A stretch of DNA of 64,000 bases from Dolomitihabitans soli. GTDB taxonomy: Bacteria > Actinomycetota > Actinomycetes > Streptosporangiales > Streptosporangiaceae. Under the pieces are notes generated by a model that did no database searches, was not told the DNA's origin, and saw only the letters and a list, made by a program, of their open reading frames with translations. The stretch covers positions 186,001 through 250,000 of the forward strand of contig NZ_JAKNTW010000013.1 in NCBI RefSeq assembly GCF_022213955.1. Reading direction: 5' to 3'. The position numbers were made by a program, and so were the translations under genes. Below, in pieces: positions 1 to 8,325 of the stretch (the first letter of the stretch is position 1; each line of letters opens with the position of its first letter).

Positions 1-620
1 ACGACCTGATCACCCGCAAGGAGTCCGAATCCGGCGACGACCTGTTCGGCCGACAGATCGCCCGGCAACGCCAGGAGGGCGCCCTCGACCACGCGGGCCT
101 GGTGAGCCTGGCCTTCCTGCTGCTGACCGCCGGACACGAGACCACAGCGAACATGATCTCGCTCGGCGTGGTCGGGCTGCTCTCCCATCCGGAGCAACTG
201 GCCTTGGTCAAGGCCGACCCGGGCAGGACGCCCATGGCCGTGGAGGAACTGCTGCGCTACTTCACCATCGCCGACGGGGTCACCTCCCGGCTGGCCACCG
301 AAGACGTGGAAATCGGCGGGGTGAGCATCAAGGCCGGCGAGGGCGTCATCGTCTCGATGCTGTCGGCCAACTGGGACCCGGCGGCGTTCAAGGATCCGGC
401 CGAACTGGATGTCGAGCGCGGGGCCCGCCACCACGTCGCCTTCGGGTTCGGCCCGCACCAGTGCCTGGGCCAGAACCTGGCCCGGATGGAGCTGCAGATC
501 GTCTTCGACACGCTGTTCCGCCGTATCCCCACCCTGCGGCTCGCCGCACCGGCCGAGGGCCTGCCGTTCAAGTCCGACGCCGTCATCTACGGCGTTCACG
601 AACTCCCGGTCACCTGGTGA
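1..620 (+). CDS. Cytochrome P450, C-terminal part (5' end outside window)
   Basis: The open frame enters from the window edge (first full codon at base 3) and ends at TGA 618-620, so roughly the last half of a P450 monooxygenase is present. Visible family marks, in order, are the I-helix oxygen-activation motif AGHETT, the K-helix ExxR (in EELLRY) and the haem-thiolate loop FGFGPHQCLG, whose Cys is the axial iron ligand. The soluble bacterial class I type (CYP105-like) is likely because the next gene, 10 bases downstream, is a [3Fe-4S] ferredoxin that would supply electrons. The substrate cannot be read from sequence. No ferredoxin reductase is visible in the window. Confidence 0.93.
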   Translation, partial: DLITRKESESGDDLFGRQIARQRQEGALDHAGLVSLAFLLLTAGHETTANMISLGVVGLLSHPEQLALVKADPGRTPMAVEELLRYFTIADGVTSRLATEDVEIGGVSIKAGEGVIVSMLSANWDPAAFKDPAELDVERGARHHVAFGFGPHQCLGQNLARMELQIVFDTLFRRIPTLRLAAPAEGLPFKSDAVIYGVHELPVTW

Positions 621-630
621 GGAGGAGATG

Positions 631-825
631 ATGCGGATCAAAGCGGACACCGGGGCCTGCGTCGGCTCCGGCCAGTGCGTCCTGACCGAGCCGGCCGTCT
701 TCGACCAAGACGACGACGGCCTCGTGGCCCTGCTGACCGACCACCCCGACGACCAGAGTGCGGCACAGGCACGCCACGCCGTCACCCTGTGCCCATCCCG
801 AGCCCTATCCATCCTGCAGGAGTAA
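631..825 (+). CDS. [3Fe-4S] ferredoxin, P450 redox partner
   Basis: A 64-residue acidic ferredoxin. The cluster signature is CVGSGQC (C-x5-C, lacking the fourth cluster cysteine) plus a C-terminal CPSRAL, the pattern of [3Fe-4S] ferredoxins that serve actinobacterial P450s. GGAGG at 621-625 is 5 bases from ATG 631 and only 2 from the in-frame ATG 628, so 631 is preferred. The gene follows the P450 stop closely and is probably co-transcribed and translationally linked. It transfers single electrons to the P450 haem in the cytoplasm. Confidence 0.9.
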   Translation: MRIKADTGACVGSGQCVLTEPAVFDQDDDGLVALLTDHPDDQSAAQARHAVTLCPSRALSILQE

Positions 826-853
826 GCAAAGGGGGGGCTACGAACGCTCCGCT

Positions 854-870
854 CTGTGAATGGATCACAG
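854..870 (+). promoter_or_regulatory. Palindrome CTGTGA-N5-TCACAG upstream of the SDR gene
   Basis: A perfect 6-bp inverted repeat with a 5-bp spacer (ATGGA), 60 bp before the SDR start at 931. Its core TGTGAATGGATCACA is nearly the same as TGTGACATGGGTCACA at 4768-4783, upstream of the second ECF41-linked oxidoreductase. It resembles CRP-family half-sites, and its right half resembles the -35 reported for ECF41/SigJ promoters (TGTCACA-like). Which factor binds is not known. Confidence 0.5.
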
Positions 871-930
871 TCGGTCATGGAGGGTCGGGGCGTCTCGTCT
901 TGGTATGTGAGCACGACGAACGGAGACGTC

Positions 931-1875
931 ATGAAGATCTTCCTTGCCGGAGCGTCCGGTGCCATCGGCAGCCAGATTGTTGTACAACTCGTGGCGCGCG
1001 GCCATGAGGTCGTCGGCACGACCCGCTCGGCCACCAAGGCCGGTGCGCTGCGCGTACTCGGCGCCGAGCCGGTTGTCGTCGACGCGCTCAACCCCGAGTC
1101 GGTAGCCGACGCGGTGGCCAAGGCGGAACCGGAGGTGATCGTGCACCAGCTCACCGCGCTGAGCGGACCGATGAACTTCCGCCAGTACAAGCTGATGGCG
1201 GCCGCGACCAACCGGCTGCGCACCGAGGGCACCGACCACCTGCTGGCCGCTGCGCGCGACGTCGGTGTCCGCAGGTTCGTGGCGCAGAGCAACGCTCAGT
1301 GGATGGAACGCACCGGCGGGCCGGTTGCCGACGAGACCGGTCGGATCGAGCCGAACCCCCCTGCCGACGCGGCGGAGGTGGTGGCCGCACTGCGCTACCT
1401 GGAGGACTCGGTGACCGGCATCACCTGGGCTGAGGGCATCGCGCTTCGCTACGGCGGTTTCTACGGCCCGGGGACCAGTATCAGCGCCGCGCCAGACGCC
1501 GTGATGGCGGGGGAGCTCCGCAAGCGGAAGTCCCCGGTCGTCGGCGGCGGTGGCGGGGTGTTGTCGCTGGTGCACATCACCGACGCCGCGTCGGCCACGG
1601 TCGCGGCCGTCGAACGCGGCCGGGCCGGGATCTACCACGTCGCCGACGACGAGCCGGCACCCGTGCGCGACTGGCTGCCGGACCTGGCCCGCGCACTCGG
1701 CGCCAAGCCGCCGCGCCGCGTACCGGCCTGGCTCGTGCGCGCGTTGGCCGGTACGGCCGCGGTGGACATGATGACGCGCGCCCGCGGGATCTCCAGCGAG
1801 AAGACCAAGCGCGAACTGGGCTGGACGCTGCAGTATCCGAGCTGGCGCACGGGCTTCGCCAAGGGATTGCAATAG
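931..1875 (+). CDS. NAD-dependent epimerase/dehydratase family protein (atypical SDR)
   Basis: A 314-residue cytoplasmic protein with an N-terminal Rossmann fold: GASGAIG is the dinucleotide-binding glycine motif at residues 7-13. The later HITDAASATVAAVERG and YHVADDEP segments are typical of NAD(P)H-binding epimerase-like proteins. A canonical YxxxK catalytic pair is not obvious, so it may be a reductase-like or non-catalytic member. An upstream in-frame GTG at 856 exists, but ATG 931 has GGAGA at 922-926 and starts exactly at the fold. The next gene is a broken ECF41 sigma factor 5 bases downstream. ECF41 factors usually control a neighbouring oxidoreductase, so this is the likely former target. 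Confidence 0.85.
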   Translation: MKIFLAGASGAIGSQIVVQLVARGHEVVGTTRSATKAGALRVLGAEPVVVDALNPESVADAVAKAEPEVIVHQLTALSGPMNFRQYKLMAAATNRLRTEGTDHLLAAARDVGVRRFVAQSNAQWMERTGGPVADETGRIEPNPPADAAEVVAALRYLEDSVTGITWAEGIALRYGGFYGPGTSISAAPDAVMAGELRKRKSPVVGGGGGVLSLVHITDAASATVAAVERGRAGIYHVADDEPAPVRDWLPDLARALGAKPPRRVPAWLVRALAGTAAVDMMTRARGISSEKTKRELGWTLQYPSWRTGFAKGLQ

Positions 1876-1880
1876 CCGAC

Positions 1881-2379
1881 ATGTCCGTCTGGGACCTGTA
1901 CGGCGAGCTGCACCCGCGGGCGTTCGCCATCGCCTGCCAGATGCTCGGCAGCGAAGCCGAGGACGTGGTGCAGGAGGCGTTCCTGCGGATGCACCAGACC
2001 CCTGCGACGCGGCGAGCCGATCGCCTCGCCGCGAGCGTACATCGCCACCCTGGCCACCCGGCTGGCCGTCGACCAGCTCCGCTCGGCACGGGTGCGGCGG
2101 GAGAGAGTTACATCGGTGAGTGGCTGCCGGAACCGCTGGTCACCGGCCCGACGCCGGCCGAGCACGCCGAGAGGGCCGACTCGCTTGTCACTGGCGTTCC
2201 CGGTACTGCTGGAGAACCTCTCGCCGCACCAGCGGGCCGCCTTCCTCCTGCGCGCCGACGATGGTCGGATCCAGACCATCCACTCCACCGTCAACCCCGA
2301 CAAGCTCCGGCACCTCGACCAAGTCAGCGACCTCGGCGCCCGGCTGCGCGCACAACGCCGATCCGGCGGCAACCCCTGA
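1881..2379 (+). pseudogene. Decayed ECF41-type (SigJ-like) sigma factor
   Basis: Sigma region 2 is intact from ATG 1881 (AFAIACQMLGSEAEDVVQEAFLRM). The frame then slips near 2000-2013 to read YIATLATRLAVDQLRSARVRRER, slips back for GEWLPEPLVTGPTPAEHAE, and slips again for SLAFPVLLENLSPHQRAAFLLR. After FLLR the sequence jumps straight to IHSTVNPDKLRHL, the NPDKL end of the ECF41 SnoaL-like extension. About 150 residues (rest of region 4 plus most of the SnoaL domain) are therefore missing. Three frameshifts and one deletion make it non-functional. WLPEP and NPDKL identify the family. It follows the SDR gene as ECF41 genes typically follow their target gene. Confidence 0.85.
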
Positions 2380-2520
2380 CCGGCGGTCGCGCCCGCGACG
2401 CGACCGGCGCGTGACGGCAGCGAGCCGCTGCACGCTGTCCGCATGCGGCTGGTGGCGTCCGAAGCCCGGAAGCGGTTCATCGCGGCGCGGGTGCTGCGCC
2501 TGGCCGCGGTCGGCGTCGGG

Positions 2521-3483
2521 TCACCACTGGGTGATGAGCGGCGTGTCCGGTTCGTGCTGCCGCCAGGCTTCGGCGAGGCGGGCGAGGCGGGTGGGGGCGG
2601 CGATGCCGCGCACAGTTGCGATCTTGCCGTTGGTGATGTCGAACGCCACGACGCCGACGACCTGGTCGCCGACCACGAAGAGGATGGCGGGGGCGCCGTT
2701 GACGAGCGCGTAGTGGATGGCGGGCGTGCCGCCGGCAAATCGCCGTTTCGCGGGTGTGGGTTTGAAGCCGGCCCGTACGACGGCGGCGATGCGCTGCGGA
2801 GTGTCGTACCGCAGCAGCCTCTCGGTCAGGCCGGCGCCGTCGGAGATCGCGGTCGCGTCGTCGGTCAGCAGCGCCGCCAGCCGTTCGGTGCGGCCCGAGG
2901 AGGCAGCGGCGAGGAATTCCTCGACGATCCTGCGGGCGGATGCCGGGGCGACTTCGCCGCCGCGGCGGCGCGCGGCGGTGATACGGCGCCGGGCCCGGTG
3001 GAGGTGCTGCTGGCTTGCGGACTCGGTGATGTCGAGGATCTCGGCGATCTCGGCGTGGCTGTAGGAGAACGCTTCGCGCAGGAGGTAGACGGCCCGCTCG
3101 AGGGGTGACAGGCGCTCCATGAGAGTCAGCACGGCCAGGGAGAGCGATTCGCGCTGCTCGAAAGTGTCGGCCGGGCCGAGCATCGGGTCGCCGTCGAGGA
3201 GCGGTTCGGGCAGCCAGGCGCCGACGGTGCGTTCGCGGCGGGCTTGTGCCGAGCGGAGCCGGTCGAGGCACAAGTTGGTGACGACCTTGGTCAGCCATGC
3301 TTCCGGCACCTTGATCCGCTGCCGGTCGGCGGCCTGCCAGTGCAGGAACGCATCCTGCACGGCGTCTTCGGCGTCGGCGGCGGAGCCCAGCAGCCGGTAC
3401 GCCAGCGAGGCCAGCCGGTTCCGGCTGGCCTCGAACCGACCGGTGTCGAAGCGATCAGTGGCGGTGCTGTCCACGCGGACCAC
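2521..3483 (-). CDS. ECF41-like RNA polymerase sigma factor with SnoaL-type C-terminal domain
   Basis: A 320-residue sigma factor. Region 2 lies at about residues 17-90 (LASLAYRLLGSAADAEDAVQDAFL), the linker carries WLPEP, and region 4 lies at about 120-175 (LSPLERAVYLLREAFSYSHAEIAEIL ends the first helices). A SnoaL/NTF2-like extension of about 130 residues follows. In ECF41 factors this extension replaces a separate anti-sigma factor. The hallmark DGGGK and NPDKL motifs are degenerate here (SDGAGL, APTRLARL), so it is a divergent ECF41 or a relative. The gene starts one base after the flavoprotein stop at 3485, so the two form an operon, and the flavoprotein promoter is the probable target. 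Confidence 0.9.
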   Translation of the reverse strand: MVRVDSTATDRFDTGRFEASRNRLASLAYRLLGSAADAEDAVQDAFLHWQAADRQRIKVPEAWLTKVVTNLCLDRLRSAQARRERTVGAWLPEPLLDGDPMLGPADTFEQRESLSLAVLTLMERLSPLERAVYLLREAFSYSHAEIAEILDITESASQQHLHRARRRITAARRRGGEVAPASARRIVEEFLAAASSGRTERLAALLTDDATAISDGAGLTERLLRYDTPQRIAAVVRAGFKPTPAKRRFAGGTPAIHYALVNGAPAILFVVGDQVVGVVAFDITNGKIATVRGIAAPTRLARLAEAWRQHEPDTPLITQW

Positions 3484-3484
3484 C

Positions 3485-4693
3485 CTAGGTGGCTACGCGA
3501 CCGCCCTTTTCGGCGTACGCATCAGGCGCGGCGGCCAGGCGGCGCTTGCGCTTGGGCACGCCGAAGGTCGGGTGCGAGTTGGCCCACAGCGACATCTTGA
3601 GGATGCCCGCCTTGACCCGCGCGGCCTTCCGGCCGCCCACATACTTCGGCTTTGCCTGCCCTTCGTCGTCGACCGGCTGCAGGATCCCGTCCCGCCGCCC
3701 GAGGCTGATGTGGTTGTACGAGTAGACCAGCTTGGTCGTCGCAATCTCGCGGCCGGTCAGGCGTCCCACGATCGCGTGGATCGCCTGCCCACCGGTGTAG
3801 CCGGCCGAAGCGCAGGACATCGGCAGCGGCCGGCCGTTGTCGCCGATGGCGTAGGCGCTGTCGCCGGCGGCGTAGACGTTCGGGTGCGAGACCGATCGCA
3901 TGGTGCGATCGACGACGATCTGACCGTTCTCGGTGACCTCCAGCCCGCTGGCGGCGGCGATGGGGTTGACCGCGAACCCGGCCGTCCACACGGTTGCGGC
4001 GGACGCCAGGGCGGTGCCGTCGGCGCACAGCACCCGCGTCGCTTCGACGGCTTCGACGCTGGTGTGCTCCAGGACGGTGATGCCCAGCCGGTCGCAGGCC
4101 TGGCGCAGGTGGCTGCGGGCTCCGGCGGAGAGCCGGGCCCCCAGCTCGCCACGGGCGACCAGCGCCACCGACAGGCCGGGCCGCGATTCGGCGAGCTCGG
4201 TGGCGGTCTCGATGCCGGTCAACCCGTCGCCGACGACCAGTACACTCCCGCCTTCGCCCCGCCTGCCCAGGCTGTCCAGGCGCTCGCGCAGGCGCAGCGC
4301 CGAAGGCCGGCCGGCGACGTCGAAGGCGTGCTCGGCCACGCCGGGGACACCTTCGACGTCACCGTGGCTGCCGAGCGCGTAGAGAAGCGTGTCGTAGCCG
4401 CGCTCGCCGCCGCCGTCGGCGTCGGCCACGGCGACGACCTGCCGCTCAGGGTCGACGGCGGTGACACGGGCCAGGCGCAGCCGTACCCCCGTCCCCGCGA
4501 AGACGTCGGCGAGCTGTTGAGCCTCGATCTCCCGGCCGGCCGCCAACTGGTGCAGCCGCAGCCGCTCGACGAAGTCCGGCACAGCGTTGACCACGGTGAT
4601 CTCAGTGTCCGCCGGGGACAGCCGGCGGGCCAGGTTCCCGGCCACGTAGACCCCGGCATAGCCGGCGCCGAGGACGAGAATGCGATGCTTCAT
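3485..4693 (-). CDS. NDH-2-like NAD(P)/FAD-dependent oxidoreductase
   Basis: A 402-residue two-dinucleotide-binding flavoprotein. The FAD site is GAGYAGVYVAG near the N-terminus. The NAD(P)H site is VVGDGLTGIETATELAE in the middle, and VYAAGDSAYAI is the second FAD contact. This fits the type II NADH dehydrogenase family (NADH to quinone, peripheral membrane) or related carotenoid/ferredoxin reductase-like members. ATG 4693 is chosen over a longer frame because AGGAG precedes it and the Rossmann strand starts at once (MKHRILVLGAG). It is the first gene of a two-gene unit with the ECF41-like sigma factor and has a TGTGAC/GTCACA palindrome 74 bp upstream. Confidence 0.88.
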   Translation of the reverse strand: MKHRILVLGAGYAGVYVAGNLARRLSPADTEITVVNAVPDFVERLRLHQLAAGREIEAQQLADVFAGTGVRLRLARVTAVDPERQVVAVADADGGGERGYDTLLYALGSHGDVEGVPGVAEHAFDVAGRPSALRLRERLDSLGRRGEGGSVLVVGDGLTGIETATELAESRPGLSVALVARGELGARLSAGARSHLRQACDRLGITVLEHTSVEAVEATRVLCADGTALASAATVWTAGFAVNPIAAASGLEVTENGQIVVDRTMRSVSHPNVYAAGDSAYAIGDNGRPLPMSCASAGYTGGQAIHAIVGRLTGREIATTKLVYSYNHISLGRRDGILQPVDDEGQAKPKYVGGRKAARVKAGILKMSLWANSHPTFGVPKRKRRLAAAPDAYAEKGGRVAT

Positions 4694-4767
4694 GTGTTGC
4701 TCCTGTCGGTTCGCTTGCTCCCGGTGAGTTGAGCGGAACAGCGCCCCGATTGCTGACAGGAACTGCA

Positions 4768-4783
4768 TGTGACATGGGTCACA
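4768..4783 (-). promoter_or_regulatory. Palindrome TGTGAC-ATGG-GTCACA upstream of the NDH-2-like gene
   Basis: A perfect 6-bp inverted repeat with a 4-bp spacer. On the minus strand it contains TGTCACA, the -35 element known for ECF41/SigJ-dependent promoters. A matching CGTC -10 is not obvious at the expected spacing. The same core occurs before the SDR gene at 854-870. Confidence 0.5.
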
Positions 4784-4987
4784 GAGCGGCAGGAGGGCCG
4801 CCCAACGATGCTCGCGACGCCGAGGCGGCGCAGATGCAGGCCAAGCTGAACGAGGCCGCCCCGGTCCGGCAGTCTCGCGGATGCTTCGCGCATGCAGGCG
4901 CTTCTCGTGGACCCTGCCCACATGGGGTCGAACTGGTCGATGGCGGCGGAATCGACCAGCTCGGCCAGGTCGCCGACCCTCCCGCGA

Positions 4988-6511
4988 CTACTTGGGCTTG
5001 CGCTTGAACAGCCCTCGTTTGGCGGGCTTGGCGGGCTCGGACGGGTCCTCGGGCACGGCCGGTAGGGGGAACACAGCGGTGCCGTCGGGGCCTGCCGCCG
5101 GAACTCCCGGGCGCGTCGCCCCCTCGAGACCTTCAGGCAGGTAGTCCGCCAAGGTGAGCGACGGGCCCTCCGGCACGTCGGGCCCGTCCAGCCGGTACGG
5201 CGGCGCGAGCCCGATGCCCTCAGACCCGTGCGGCTCGCCCGCCTTTTCGGACGGTGCGCCCTCGTCTCCCGGCAGCCCGGCCACGAACGGATCCGACGGC
5301 CTCTCCCCTTCGAAGGGCACAGGTCCGTGCGGACCCTCGGCAGGCACGAACAGCCCTCCGGGCTCGGACGGCCCGGGCTTCTCCGGCTCTTCGGAGACCG
5401 TCGTCTCAGCGGGACCGGTGGGCTCGAACCAGGAGGAAGCACCCTCCTCGGTCGGCTTGCCGGAGGTGTCGAACGCAGCGAGGTCGTGCGGTCCTTCGAG
5501 GAACGACTCGGGCGGCAGACCCTGGCGCCCGCCCGGAGGATCGGCGGCGTCGGGCACGGTGGGCGACGGCTCGGCATACGAGGCGTCCGTCGAATAGCCC
5601 GGGTAGCCGTAGTCGCCTCCGGGCTGGTGCGTGCCGTACTGCTGCGGATATCCCTGCTGGGGGTACGTCGGGTAGGTCTGCACGGGGACGAAGCTGATGA
5701 TCGGGGCGTATGCCGTGCCGCCGGGGTAATTGGTCTGGGTGTAGCCGGCGACGTAACCCGGTCCGGCCGGGTAACCCGCGTAGTCGCCGCCGTCGCGATG
5801 CCGTCCGGGCGGGCGGGGGCCCGCCTTGCGAACGGCCGCCGCGTGGGCCATGCGGCGCAGCCGGCCCTCGAAGAACAGCACAGCGAAGAGGGCGAGCAGG
5901 ACGAGGACCAGGGCGGGGATGCCGAGCGTCCGGCTGATCGTCACCTCGTTGAACTCGGGTGCCGCCTCACGGAGCTCGACCGGCTGCGAGTCGATCGTGT
6001 TCTCGGTCTCCACCACCGGCGGAGGGGTCGGGGTGGGCTCCTCCGCGACCGTGGGAAGCGAGACCGACTCCTCCGGCGTGGGCGTGGCGCTCGGCTCGGT
6101 CGACGGCGGGACCACGATCTCCTGCGACGGCAGCGGCACCTGCGGCTGGCTGGTGACGGGCGCCGGCGGGGTCGGCGGCGCGGGCGGCGGGGTCGATGGC
6201 TTGGGGGTGGACTTCTTGGACGGCTTCACGGTGACGGTGGTCGTGACCTCTGTCGGCTCCGGCTCCTCCGGGGGAGGCGTCGTGGTGACCGTTACCGTCA
6301 CGACGGGATCTTCGGGTTCGGGCCATTGCTCGCCGACGTTGTCAGAAGGTTCAAACTGCGAGGGTTCCGCGATGACCGCCGCGCTCACTCCGTCGGCTGC
6401 CGCGCTGGCGTTCGCCCCGATCAAGGGCGCGGCGACGAGCACTCCCGCGCCACACAGCCCGAATGTTACGACCATCGCGGACACGGCCTTCGCACGCCCG
6501 TGTCGCGCCAC
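4988..6511 (-). CDS. Bitopic low-complexity membrane protein, last gene of the T4SS-like locus
   Basis: 507 residues. A signal peptide or first membrane helix spans about 11-38. A Thr/Pro/Glu-rich extracellular stalk follows to about 190, then one membrane helix at about 195-214 with an RLRR stop-transfer, then a cytoplasmic tail first rich in Tyr/Gly/Pro and later acidic, ending in Lys/Arg (KPAKRGLFKRKPK). Start GTG 6511 has GGAGG six bases upstream. No enzymatic domain is recognised. The tail resembles Pro/Tyr-rich scaffolds that bind other proteins. It lies 77 bp after the preceding locus gene with a possible own promoter at 6554-6581. Assignment to the secretion locus rests on position and topology only. 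Confidence 0.8.
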   Translation of the reverse strand: MARHGRAKAVSAMVVTFGLCGAGVLVAAPLIGANASAAADGVSAAVIAEPSQFEPSDNVGEQWPEPEDPVVTVTVTTTPPPEEPEPTEVTTTVTVKPSKKSTPKPSTPPPAPPTPPAPVTSQPQVPLPSQEIVVPPSTEPSATPTPEESVSLPTVAEEPTPTPPPVVETENTIDSQPVELREAAPEFNEVTISRTLGIPALVLVLLALFAVLFFEGRLRRMAHAAAVRKAGPRPPGRHRDGGDYAGYPAGPGYVAGYTQTNYPGGTAYAPIISFVPVQTYPTYPQQGYPQQYGTHQPGGDYGYPGYSTDASYAEPSPTVPDAADPPGGRQGLPPESFLEGPHDLAAFDTSGKPTEEGASSWFEPTGPAETTVSEEPEKPGPSEPGGLFVPAEGPHGPVPFEGERPSDPFVAGLPGDEGAPSEKAGEPHGSEGIGLAPPYRLDGPDVPEGPSLTLADYLPEGLEGATRPGVPAAGPDGTAVFPLPAVPEDPSEPAKPAKRGLFKRKPK

Positions 6512-6553
6512 CGGTGTCCTCCGTGAGTTCCCGAACTAGGCCAGTCAAGGAAA

Positions 6554-6581
6554 ATCCTAGTCGGGCAAAAGTAACAGTAAA
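6554..6581 (-). promoter_or_regulatory. Possible promoter, TTTACT-N16-TAGGAT
   Basis: On the minus strand a -35-like TTTACT (6576-6581) and a -10-like TAGGAT (6554-6559) are 16 bp apart, about 43 bp before GTG 6511. The stretch is AT-rich against its surroundings. An ACTAGG/CCTAGT inverted repeat (6535-6540 and 6557-6562) overlaps the -10. This may give the last locus gene separate expression. Confidence 0.35.
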
Positions 6582-6588
6582 CCCGGTT

Positions 6589-8268
6589 TCACAACACCGA
6601 TCGAGATACGCGGGCGGATCGTCGCCGCCGAATGGTTACCTGTGCCCACAGCAATCCCACCAGCAACGTAACCGCGGCTCCCACCAGGAGCAGCCCTCGC
6701 ACGCCGGTGACCAGCCTTTTCTGCTCGGCCGGCGCGCTCTCCGCACCCGCCCTGACGCTCGCCGTACCCAGTTGCCGGGGCAACGGCGGCGCCGTCAGTC
6801 CGGGCGCGGCCGCCCCGGGCGTCACCTGTGCCGCCGCCCCCGCCGCCATCGACGCCGCCGCATCGGGCAACCGAATCCCCGGCGTGGCCATGCCCGCTCC
6901 TGGTTGAACCCCGCCCATCGCGGGCGGCGCCACCGGCACTCCCGGCGGGACCGCGGTCACCCCCGCCCCTTGAGCTCCAAGCCCCTGAGTGCCCAGCCCT
7001 TGAGCGCCCAGCCCGGCCAGGCCGCTCAGGTCACCGCGTGCCTCAGGCTGTGCCGCACCGGCCGGCTCGTCCGCCTTTCCCCGAGCGCCGCCCTCACCCC
7101 GGTGTCCGCCGGCCCGCCCCTCATCGGCGACAGCCGCGTCAGGACGCCACGACTTGCGCCGCATCTTCCCCCGAGGCGATACGACGGGCTCCCAGTAATC
7201 GGCCTTCTCACCAGAAACCACCCCCTCGCCCTCCGGCGCGCGGCGCACCTTTCCCCCCGGCTCGGCCCGCCAGCGCAGCCGCACCCCGTCGCTCCCCCGC
7301 ACCGACCTGGCCGGCCTCCACGCGGCCACGTCACCCCGTCCGGGAAGAGCCTCCACCGAACCGAGTCCCGACAGGCCCCCGGGCACACCCTCCACCGAAC
7401 CGCGTTCCGTCGCCTCGCCCTCACCGCTCCTGGACCCCACCCTGCCCTCGACCTCCCGCAACACAGCGTTGCCCTTGACTTCCCCTGACACGCCACCGTC
7501 CTGAGCACCCTCGGACCCGGCCCCGTCCTTGACTCCCCGGGAGGCCGCTCCGCCCGTCGACCCGGACTGATCCTGAGCACCCTCGGACACCGCCTGGTCC
7601 TCGACTCCCCGGGACACCGCTCCACCCCTCGACCCGGACTGATCCTGAACACCCTCGGACACCGCCTGGCCCTCGACGTCCCCGGACACCGCCCGGTCCG
7701 CACCCGGCAGCCCTCTCGGCCGGCCCTCGTCGGCCTCGGGCACAGCCTCCGGCCCGTTCTCCGGGGAAGCGGGCGTCCTCCGCGGCGGGACGGTCTCCCT
7801 GGTCCCGCCATTCACCACCACGGCCCGTGCCGTGCGGCGGACACGGGCGCCGTCGGGGCCTCGCACGTGCGCGACCGCGGTCAGGACGATCTCCGGGGTC
7901 TCGGCCGGCGCGTCGACCCGTACCTCCACCCACCGCCCGCCCGCCATCTCGCCGAACAGGCACCCTCCCGCCACGCGGCCGGCCGTACCGCAGTCGAGCG
8001 CCGGCACGGCCGACGCGGGGTCGGCCGAGACCACCAGCCGCGCGTCCCGCGCGACGCCGGCCAGTTCCAGCCGGAACACGAACGTCTCCCCGCCACGCAC
8101 CCATCTGGTTGCCCGCTCGGCCACCCGCAGCGGCGAGCACGCACGATCTCCCGCGCCGCAGCGTTCCTCGCCGCCGGGTCCGGAGTACGCCGAGGCGGGC
8201 GCGAGAGAGGCACCGACCAGGAGAAAGGTCACCACAGCAAGCTGGGCATGTCGCCGACGATGGAACAC
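6589..8268 (-). CDS. Secreted/membrane-anchored repeat protein of the T4SS-like locus
   Basis: 559 residues from GTG 8268. A signal peptide covers about 1-28 (cleavage near ASA). A compact beta-rich extracellular domain at about 31-155 has four cysteines (37, 44, 93, 103) that could form two disulfides. A Gly/Ser/Glu-rich region follows with a 24-residue unit repeated twice plus a partial third copy (201-275), and a Gly/Ala/Gln tract lies near 440-475. One C-terminal membrane helix at about 522-545 is followed by RRRRSAR, so the protein is anchored with its bulk outside. No homology to a known T4SS subunit can be claimed. The architecture suggests a wall-spanning adhesin or surface tether. 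Confidence 0.78.
   Translation of the reverse strand: MFHRRRHAQLAVVTFLLVGASLAPASAYSGPGGEERCGAGDRACSPLRVAERATRWVRGGETFVFRLELAGVARDARLVVSADPASAVPALDCGTAGRVAGGCLFGEMAGGRWVEVRVDAPAETPEIVLTAVAHVRGPDGARVRRTARAVVVNGGTRETVPPRRTPASPENGPEAVPEADEGRPRGLPGADRAVSGDVEGQAVSEGVQDQSGSRGGAVSRGVEDQAVSEGAQDQSGSTGGAASRGVKDGAGSEGAQDGGVSGEVKGNAVLREVEGRVGSRSGEGEATERGSVEGVPGGLSGLGSVEALPGRGDVAAWRPARSVRGSDGVRLRWRAEPGGKVRRAPEGEGVVSGEKADYWEPVVSPRGKMRRKSWRPDAAVADEGRAGGHRGEGGARGKADEPAGAAQPEARGDLSGLAGLGAQGLGTQGLGAQGAGVTAVPPGVPVAPPAMGGVQPGAGMATPGIRLPDAAASMAAGAAAQVTPGAAAPGLTAPPLPRQLGTASVRAGAESAPAEQKRLVTGVRGLLLVGAAVTLLVGLLWAQVTIRRRRSARVSRSVL
7444..7668 (-). repeat. 72-bp in-frame repeats (two full units, one partial)
   Basis: Residues 201-224 and 225-248 of the encoded protein differ at only a few positions. 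Both begin QAVSEG and contain DQSGS and SRGV. A shortened third copy follows to about residue 275. The units are close to identical at DNA level, which implies recent duplication within a coding region. Confidence 0.75.
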
Positions 8269-8325
8269 CGAGCCCCCCGAACTACGAATACACTCCGTAG
8301 TCGTTATGTCACGACAGGGGCGGGC

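Noticed and set aside
1-825. Biosynthetic gene cluster around the P450
   Set aside because: Only a P450 and its ferredoxin are visible; no scaffold-building enzyme is present in the window, so a cluster cannot be claimed.
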